Assembly (NCBI RefSeq): GCF_050003625.1
Contig: NC_134398.1
Coordinates: 83,949,983 to 84,013,982, forward strand
From: Haematobia irritans
Taxonomy: Eukaryota > Arthropoda > Insecta > Diptera > Muscidae
DNA: 64,000 bases
Direction of reading: 5' to 3'
How positions within the stretch are numbered: the stretch's first letter is position 1; the number at the start of each line of letters is the position of its first letter. Positions 56,418 to 64,000 of this stretch are shown piece after piece. The notes below the pieces were generated by a model. That model did no database searches and was not told the origin of the DNA. It saw only the letters and a list, made by a program, of their open reading frames with translations. Both the position numbers and the translations under genes were made by a program.

Positions 56418-57574
56418 TATAATCCTTGACGAGTTTTTAGAGACATTTTGTGTTTATCTCGTATGATTTTTTGTTTTTGTTATTGCGTCATTTATGATGT
56501 TGTTGGTGTTTTGATTCTAGAGACAATGGAATGTTCCTTGTGTGTTGTTGGTATCTTTTGTGGTGAGAGTTGTTTTCTTGCAATAGCGAGATCAGAAAGG
56601 GATCGTGTGTGTGTATGGGGTTGTTTTTCTTTACGACAGGTATGTATCCTTTATGACTATTTGTGTCTTTTATTGCTGCATTCAGTTCTGTTGATGCATT
56701 TATGAAGTGCACACGTGGTTTTATTTTTGCAAAAGTGTACGTGCGGTATTGGTGTTTATTTCGAAACATTTTAGAAACTGAGAAGTGAATGATGTGATGT
56801 TAGAGAAATCAAAAACGCTTTTTATTGATAAAAAAACAAATAACTCATAAACAAATAACAGATTAAGGAACTGCATATTTATGTTAATACTTTAAAATTA
56901 GTGCGGATTTTTAATTGATTTACATAAAAATATACAACATGAGCGGTAATAGGATGATCTATATTTATTCTACATCTGGATCACAGGTTGGAGATGCAAC
57001 CATTTTTTTGAATCTATATTTTTTATGTTACAGCAGTTCCTACAGGTGAGAACTAAGTTCGAGTTTTAGCCTCTAAAATTAAAAATAAAATCACTAAGAA
57101 AAGTATAAAATTATACGTCTTCGATACAAATTTAAATATAAGTTTAAAAAAATGCCTGAGTGAAGACGTATTTTTTGTCAGCGGATCATCTTTTGCTATT
57201 TAATCCATATTTCTGCAAAAATTCAATTGAAAACCTTCAAATTTTATTCAATCAAGTTACGGAGTTTTACTTTTGAGTGTTTTCCCAATATATTTGCCAA
57301 CTTTTATGCTGTCAATAATTGTGCCGGTTGCTGTACATATATTTGTCACCACCAATCGCCTTTGCTACAGCAAGAATTGGTTTATTTTTTGTTGGAGTCG
57401 AAACAACTTGAGCCATAATAACCTGGATATATTTGTGTATTTTTCCATTGTTGGTACTGTCTTTCCTGTTTACGCGTTTCTATTTGCTACTGTTGACTGG
57501 TTGACGAATATTGAGGTTAAATGCACAAGATCACTGTCCATACCCATATGACTGATAAGCAAAAGAACATTAAA
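56418..57574. other. AT-rich region, part A-like
   Basis: 56480-56760 resembles the GT-rich stretch of element A in composition and in motifs (GTGTGTATGGGGTTGTTTTT, ATTGGTGTTTATTTCGAAAC). The rest has two overlapping frames (57227-57418, 57273-57551; the second very hydrophobic) that I cannot assign. Confidence 0.45.
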
Positions 57575-57929
57575 ATGCCGTTAAAGTGCATTATTTGCAG
57601 TAACAACTTATGTAAGTCAAAGGGAAGTGTGAAATGCCGTTGCTGTGCTCAGTGAGTACATACAGCCTGCACCGATCTCACCAGTGAGCAGCAAGACATT
57701 CTAATTGCTAAAACGGCTCTTTCTTATGTTTGTCCATCCTGTGGTAAACAAGAAACTAATACAACAATCTCTACAAACGATACATCATTGAGTGATGAAG
57801 TCAAGAGTTTAAAAAAGATGATGCACGATTTCATCACCAGAGCTAATGAGGAGCGCAACAGGGTTGATGAGGCCATGGATGCTATTGTGAGTATGAGGAA
57901 AGATATGGATGCACTCGTTAAGGATATAA
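57575..57929 (+). pseudogene. CR1-type LINE ORF1: PHD-like finger and coiled coil
   Basis: Frame from ATG 57575: CIICSNNLCKSKGSVKCRCC, a TGA where an aromatic residue is expected, then VHTACTDLTSEQQDI and YVCPSCGK. The spacing of Cys and His is that of a PHD-like zinc finger as found in ORF1 of CR1-group LINEs. A heptad-like helix follows (VKSLKKMMHDFITRANEE). The frame runs into the gap at 57930. The stop makes the copy non-functional unless it is a sequencing error near the gap. Confidence 0.7.
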
Positions 57930-58029
57930 NNNNNNNNNNNNNNNNNNNNNNNNNNNNNNNNNNNNNNNNNNNNNNNNNNNNNNNNNNNNNNNNNNNNNNN
58001 NNNNNNNNNNNNNNNNNNNNNNNNNNNNN
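57930..58029. other. Assembly gap (100 N)
   Basis: Exactly 100 N, the usual placeholder for a gap of unknown length. The LINE that starts at 57575 may continue in it. Confidence 0.98.
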
Positions 58030-58589
58030 CTTTTTAGAGTTGGGACAGTAAAATGAAATAAGGAGGAAATAGTGAAAAGTTACACAGTAAAATGTATAAA
58101 AACAAAGTTTAGTTCCTCTTTATTAATAAGTAGTCCAAGAGGAGTTGACGGACACCATCAAATATAAAAGCGGGCGTTAAGTTCGAGTTTTGCAGCTAAA
58201 ACAATTTAAAAAGTTTATTTTCTCTAAAATGAATTATTAAAGAAAAATAAAAGACATTTTAGAGCGATGGTGTTAAATGCTAGTAAAAAACTGTTCACGT
58301 TTAAATAAATTTATGTTTATATTATAAAATTATTTATGCATGTTTATACTCGACTCCACGTTGTTCTTTTGTTAGAGTTTTTGAATTTCTTCCGAATTTC
58401 AAAGTTTTGTACCAAAAACAGTTTTTTGTTACAAAATTATTATTTTTGCAATAAAAAAATAATATTTTATCCAAAAATCAGTCAATGTCGTTTATATCAA
58501 TCATTGTTACTGACTATAAATCTTTAATAACCCACATTTCGAAGTTTCATTATAAAATATTAATATAGTATAAATATTAAATATTAAAA
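58030..58589. other. AT-rich stretch, nothing recognised
   Basis: No open frame, inverted repeat or known motif seen. Confidence 0.5.
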
Positions 58590-58670
58590 AAAAGTAGGAG
58601 TAGGGATTGATCCCACGACCCTTTGCATGCAAGGAAGGCATGCTAACCACTGCTCCATGTGGCAAACAAA
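58590..58670 (-). ncRNA. tRNA-like Pol III unit (SINE head or tRNA pseudogene)
   Basis: On the minus strand: A-box-like GGAGCAGTGGTTAGCATGCC, a weak anticodon arm around CTTGCATGC, a T arm GTGGG-ATCAATC-CCTAC with a 7-base loop, then TTTTTTTT as terminator. The acceptor stem does not pair, so it is not a working tRNA. A tRNA-derived SINE head is the best reading. Confidence 0.6.
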
Positions 58671-58679
58671 TGTATGTTT

Positions 58680-59125
58680 CTGTTAAATAATTTTATGTTT
58701 GCATGGGCTCGTGGGCGCTGCAAACTATGCTATATAAATGTAACTTATAACGATAATTGTCTGCTGGTGACTATAATAGCTATAATAACTGTATGGTCCT
58801 CGGTTCGATTCTCCGTGCAGGCGAAAGGTAAAATTTAAAAAATTTATAAAAGTGAATAATTTCTTCAACATTATTTGTATTACAGAAAAAGGTGCCAAGA
58901 ACTAAAATATTTCGTGGAAGTGAAAATTACGAGTATGCTAGGGAATGAGCACAATCGTCTTTGGGAAAAATTCTTCCAAGCATATATGTTTGGGCTCAAA
59001 ATGCTTCCAAACATATAATATGTTCACATAAAACAAACATATTAATGTAGGCAGTATCCAATAATATATGTGCTTCCTGCAAAATATGTTTGGAACATAT
59101 ATTAAAGAAGCGATTTTTTGAGGGT
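58680..59125 (+). mobile_element. SINE-like segment plus AAACATAT element end
   Basis: GGTTCGATTCTCCGTGCAGG at 58812 (B-box-like), GCGAAAGGTAAAA, then TTACAGAAAAAGGTGCCAAG. Next come the ATATGTTTG motifs and the end GATTTTTTGAGGGTGTAGG. It is the inverted counterpart of 39151-39790. Confidence 0.6.
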
Positions 59126-59130
59126 GTAGG

Positions 59131-59290
59131 GATATTGCGTATGACGCTGATGAAATTAATGAATATTTCGCGGGTAATGATATTGATTTTCAAGACGATC
59201 AGGAGTTGGAGTCCTATCCTGATTCTCTTAATGATTTTTCTTTCCGTTGCGTTTACGAAGATGAGGTTTATGACGCTGTTACGAACGGCA
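59131..59290 (+). pseudogene. LINE ORF2 fragment before the RT domain
   Basis: Open frame DADEINEYFAGNDIDFQDDQ, then FSFRCVYEDEVYDAV. This resembles the region just before RT in CR1/Jockey-type LINEs (iNeyFa ... F.f..V...eV..Ai). Only about 50 residues remain. It could belong to the same LINE as the ORF1 at 57575. Confidence 0.55.
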
Positions 59291-59373
59291 ATCCCTACCT
59301 TCGGCTGTTTATTTTATTCAGGAATTATTTATGAGGAATTTGCTATGGTAACCCTACATGATGACATGCGTAA

Positions 59374-59756
59374 GTGTGCAAATATAACCATAGCGATAGG
59401 CGGTAGGCGAAACATTTTTGCCGCAACGGCAAATACAATAAGCTTGACGGCGAATAATTCCCTTTTTCATGTTTCCTAGCGTTTTTGTTGTCAATACAGC
59501 ACGCTTTGACAATATTAAACAATGAAGTTGAATAAAAACATACAACAGGCAACAGCAATTCCTAGTGGTGAGTTAAAAAAATTGATAAGCGATGGCAACA
59601 CTATACCAGTTTTCGCCAAGGAGTTAGAATAAGTTTTAATTTAGCGACACGCCGCTAGCCGTCACGGTATTCCGTCGCGGATTTTGGGCTTCCCATAAGA
59701 ATTACACGTAAATAAGTGTTCGCCTACCGCCTATCGCTATGGTTATATTTACACAC
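59374..59756. mobile_element. Harbinger-like MITE with TAA duplication
   Basis: About 38-bp inverted ends (GTGTGCAAATATAACCATAG and its near-perfect reverse at 59719-59756), flanked by TAA at 59371-59373 and 59757-59759. Three-base TWA duplication is the PIF/Harbinger habit. 383 bp, non-coding. Confidence 0.75.
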
Positions 59757-59759
59757 TAA

Positions 59760-61610
59760 AAGGGAGAGTGACCACTGACAGATGGGTGGAATGGGTGATA
59801 TTTTTGAGGCGAGGAAGAAAAAGAAGCGGGAAGTCAGATAGATTACTCGTGGGAGAGACGGACGTTTCGAAGTCTCCAGAACTGTGCTTTTTTAAGATTA
59901 AAAATAATTAAGTGCATACGATCAATCATAACTGATTAATAAGAAATATTTCGTTTGAAATGAAAAGGATGAACATTTATTTTTTTTGGTTTTAAAAATC
60001 ATGTGTCGCACAAAATGAAATTGGAATTTCAGTTTTTAGATAAGAATTAAGTTCACCAACAACCACAAAAATAGTACTTATAATGAACAATTATCTGATC
60101 ATTAATGTTGCGTAACAGTACCATGAACCTCCCACATTTTATTCATATGCACATGCCAATCTAAACAAAAACAAATCTGAACAAAAAAAATGAACAATTA
60201 AAATTTAAACCCGAATTATAAAGATGTAAAAAAGCCACGAGTATACCAATAACAAGCAAAGTCTCTGGTGACATAAGTAAACAAGAAGCAAACGCCAAGA
60301 AAGGTAATTTAAAGCAGAAGATTCTTCCTTTTTTGAGAAGAAGGCATTTGGCAATACCAAATTTATTTTTGCAACAATTTATTGATTATACAAGAAAATT
60401 AATTGAAATTATATACTCATTGTTATTGCAATTATTGTTATCCTTACTCAAATATTCTGCTATGTAAAGGAGAAAATAAATATTTTAACATAGAATTGTT
60501 CGTATTTTCGTATTGAGAAATTATAATGAAAGTATATGAAATTTACAATTAAAAGAAAATAAAAAAATCACTATATTTCATTTGAACTTCACTCTCAATC
60601 ATGAATTTCAATAACTTGTTTTATTTTTTAAATTATGATAAAGAGATGTTTTTCTCTTATATTGTTTATATGTAGTAAAACACTCATCAAGATGCTGGCG
60701 CCAACATCATTGACCAATATTAAGAGCGGTGAGCGAACAGTAGCTTTAAGAGATTACATTTTTTCTTAACAATTACAATTCAGGGTTGGAGATACTTCCA
60801 GATGATAAATGTTAATATGGGCAATCGATTATTAATAAACAATGTTGTTCAATTTCTTTTCTTTTATTTATTTAATCCTATATAAATTTATACAATGTTA
60901 AAAGGATTTGTACATATTAAACAATTCAACATTTTTTTTTGTTGTTGTTGAGTTGAACCATATTTATATACACATCTTTTATATATGAATTGCTTATATA
61001 GGGATTATGAATATATAATTTTGATTGAGTTATTGATAAATTGAATTGAATTATATAAACATTTGTTACATATGAATTGCTTATGTAGGAATGATGCATT
61101 ATTGATGAATAAAGAGATTTGTGATATAATTGTTCTAAATAAATGATCTAGCTGTCTTGCTATGGTTGAGTAGGTTTTTTTAATAGGTGGTGTTGGAGGG
61201 GAACATGATTGTGTGGTTTTGAAGTAAGGCTTTTTAATATCATGAACAGTTGTAGCTTATTGCAAATCGCTGACCTTGGAGATAGGGAACCAATCTCGAT
61301 TTAAAGGACTTGGAGATGGTTGTTGGATGTTGTGAACATTAGAATAAGGGAGGGCTAGTCCAACCTGGGTCAGCAACAGACGGACGTATCGACTTATTTT
61401 GATGACTTTGTAATATGGGGGGGGGGGGGTTGGGTAGGCGGTAAGATATTGAGTTTCTGTTTCTTTTTATTCTTTTCATATCTGGACACGAAGAATTTAT
61501 GATGTAAGGAAAATGATAAAGTTTTATTTTTGTAACCACAGCCCCAAAGCCGAGTAAAACTACCGTGTCCAAACCATAAACAAGACTTATCACTTTTCAA
61601 CTTACAATAT
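59760..61610. other. Long anonymous AT-rich region
   Basis: No gene recognised. Only a run of 10 or more G near 61418-61430 stands out. Short frames at 61339-61621 (minus) are low-complexity around that run. Confidence 0.5.
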
Positions 61611-61611
61611 A

Positions 61612-61900
61612 TGGCGGCCAACGTGGGGCGCCAGTTATTACACCAGTTAAGATTTTATTTGGAAAAATATTTGGTGATATTTTTATTTTTCTGTGTATAT
61701 ATTGTATGATTAATTCCGTTCAATAAAAATGTAAATCATAGCACGATTAGGTGATGTTGGGTAAAACCTGGATTGCAGATAAATGGTAATGCTAATTAAA
61801 AACCCTTCGTTACTTTAAAAATCAATAAAAAAAACACATACTTTCGCACCATTTACACTACCAAACCACTTGACAGTAAAGGTTACGAGGTGCCAATTGT
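61612..61900 (-). repeat. Possible LTR end and primer site
   Basis: On the minus strand GTGTAATAAC is followed by TGGCGCCCCACGTTGG at 61632-61617. This looks like a tRNA-Lys-type primer site (TGGCGCCC) next to an LTR. No pol or second LTR is visible, so this is weak. Confidence 0.3.
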
Positions 61901-62029
61901 CTTCCCAAAGACCATATCAGTTTATTTCATGTCGTGCGCACAAAACTAATTCCCGGTACAGGTCTCGGAGAAATTAATCAAAACGGAATTATATCAAAAT
62001 CAGAAAATCAAACAGAATTTTGCCGAAAC

Positions 62030-62310
62030 CCAGTTATTCCAACCATCATAGCCAAAAGTACAGGGCATCTAGCACCCTTGTCAGCTGTGACCAACAAACC
62101 TACAGGTCTCAGGAAAAGAAATTAAATCAAAAATGAAAAAGGTCTAAAAAAGAAAACTAAATTAAATGAAAAACCAAAAAGGTCTAAAAAAGATCAAAAA
62201 AGAGAATTAAAAAAAAAATTGAAACCAACTATTTTAACCAGTATAGCCAAAATTACAGGGCATCTAGCACCCCTGTTAGCTACGGCCAACAAACCTAATT
62301 ATACAAATAT
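62030..62310. repeat. Diverged tandem duplication of about 194 bp
   Basis: CAGGGCATCTAGCACCC occurs at 62062 and 62256 within longer similar blocks (TATAGCCAAAA before, CCAACAAACCTA after). Between them are repeats of AAAAAGGTCTAAAAAAG. No function seen. Confidence 0.65.
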
Positions 62311-63500
62311 CTTACTAACTAAATCCTAAACCAGCCATTTTACCTGGTTCCATAACATATTCACGTAAATGGCATGTGTCATGGTGCCCATACCCACCGC
62401 TTCTCTATCAAAAATCGGCTTCACCAAATGAAACAAATAACTTGCGCCCGCAACACAATAAATACCATCCGGTACTTAGTCTCGTGTCGTGACCCCTAAT
62501 CATCAAAATAAAAACCACAAAAATCTAACTAATTCAATAAGACGGAGTTAATACCACAACCGACCTGGACATCTCACCTATATGTGGTATGTCACCCCAA
62601 TGTCACTATCTAGTGCCCTCCAGGACCATCATATATCGGTAATTCCATCAAAATCACATCAGGCATAATCAAATCAAATATCTACCAGGGTTCGAACCCA
62701 ACTCAAACCAAAACATATCCACTCTAATACAGTGTACATTCATGTGTATTTCTCGAAGTCAGATCAAAAATATCAGATCAAAAATACATCACAAATTACA
62801 CATCAGAGCTCAAGACCCAAAAACTCAAGCCAAATATATTCTATCTCGTGCCACGCATCTTTGAAATCAAACCTGAGTTCTATTCTACACACACCATTGT
62901 CAAGTATCTGTCATCATACAGTCAATTGGGACCAAGACTGTCCATCCATATGGTAAGTCACCCAGTGTCCGAGTTACTTACATCGAATCTACCAACCATA
63001 CATCACAATCTCCCTAAGTACCTACCAGAGGCTCGTATACACATACAACTACCATATATGGAAAAATTTTTAAAAACCAATACATATTTCTGACTGATAT
63101 GAATTTCTCTTCTTAGGGCTTGCCAGTATAGTTAATTTACTATATATACTAAAATATTGTATTTAAAATTAAATATATTTTATAAGAATAATACAACCCG
63201 AGTCATCCCATGACTATGGTTACAAGAAACTTAATCAGTAAACATAACTGATAGCTTAATAAACTAATTAATTTACTCTATAACCTACAATATCATAAAT
63301 ATTTCCTAATACCTTTAATCAATGTACCACTATCTTAACCTTACTCATATACTATTAAATTACTACTGAACCTGCAAAAAGTATTTCAATAAACCTTACC
63401 ATATATACAATTAAGTTACCTTAAATTAATCCCTATAACTTCCAAAACACAAACTTCCTAACTGTTAATAATAGCCCACAAAATATAACTATACATAAAT
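62311..63500. other. Anonymous region
   Basis: Slightly richer in C than its surroundings. The frames at 62732-63093 have no recognisable domain. No element borders found. Confidence 0.45.
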
Positions 63501-63502
63501 TA

Positions 63503-63965
<463 letters not shown>

Positions 63966-64000
63966 TAAAAATATAAAAAATATATAAATCCATAAGACTT

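Noticed and set aside
58590..58670. A functional tRNA gene
   Set aside because: Boxes, T arm and terminator are present, but the acceptor stem does not pair and the anticodon stem is weak.

Overview
This window is a dense pile of nested and mutually rearranged transposable elements. I found no convincing host gene. The sequence is AT-rich. It carries RNase H-bearing and CR1-like LINEs, Ty3/gypsy pol, one mariner family in many copies, piggyBac and hAT elements, tRNA-derived heads and 28-bp TTCTATAGAAATAAAATTTT minisatellites. That mix suggests a fly, most likely a calyptrate or muscid (inference from remembered repeat types, not a proven identification). A run of exactly 100 N at 57930-58029 is a scaffold gap.

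Layout. 1-1000: 3' end of an RNase H LINE (+). 1417-10147: a second copy of the same LINE (-), split by a gypsy element (1584-6742, itself holding a 933-bp mariner in gag) and patched with another gypsy segment (8235-9508). 10150-11053: a fold-back element. 11834-15683: a hAT-type element with perfect 8-bp target duplication, filled with minisatellite, a 'C' repeat element and a mariner. 16497-21092: a large element 'A' with about 637-bp terminal inverted repeats, a row of intron-separated micro-exons, and the only full-length mariner (intact 361-codon transposase). 21093-30762: an inverted A copy carrying a piggyBac-type MITE and a tandem-repeat element 'B' (22106-28984), which contains a nearly complete but broken LINE (22929-27940). 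28984-37608: duplicated blocks made of A, MITEs D and E, and B, explained by unequal crossing-over between B copies. 37907-38840: another mariner. 39150-42575: SINE-bearing element, AATTGATT palindromes and two nested hAT MITEs. 42606-51814: a second A copy broken by a piggyBac transposase gene, a CR1/L2-like LINE and MITEs. 51841-52870: Tc1 fragment and an A-related element with a spliced small ORF. 52984-56417: C element and two mariners in inverted orientation. 56418-63480: CR1-like fragments around the gap, MITEs, tRNA-derived sequence and long anonymous stretches. 63503-63962: a long CA/TA/TG microsatellite.

How the parts relate. Mariner copies fall in other repeats at TA sites. B and C are two branches of one tandem-repeat superfamily with the same 153-bp unit. 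The most unusual content is in the A-type elements: short exon-like modules with good splice sites, retained in several diverged copies, that can be joined into small open reading frames of unknown function.
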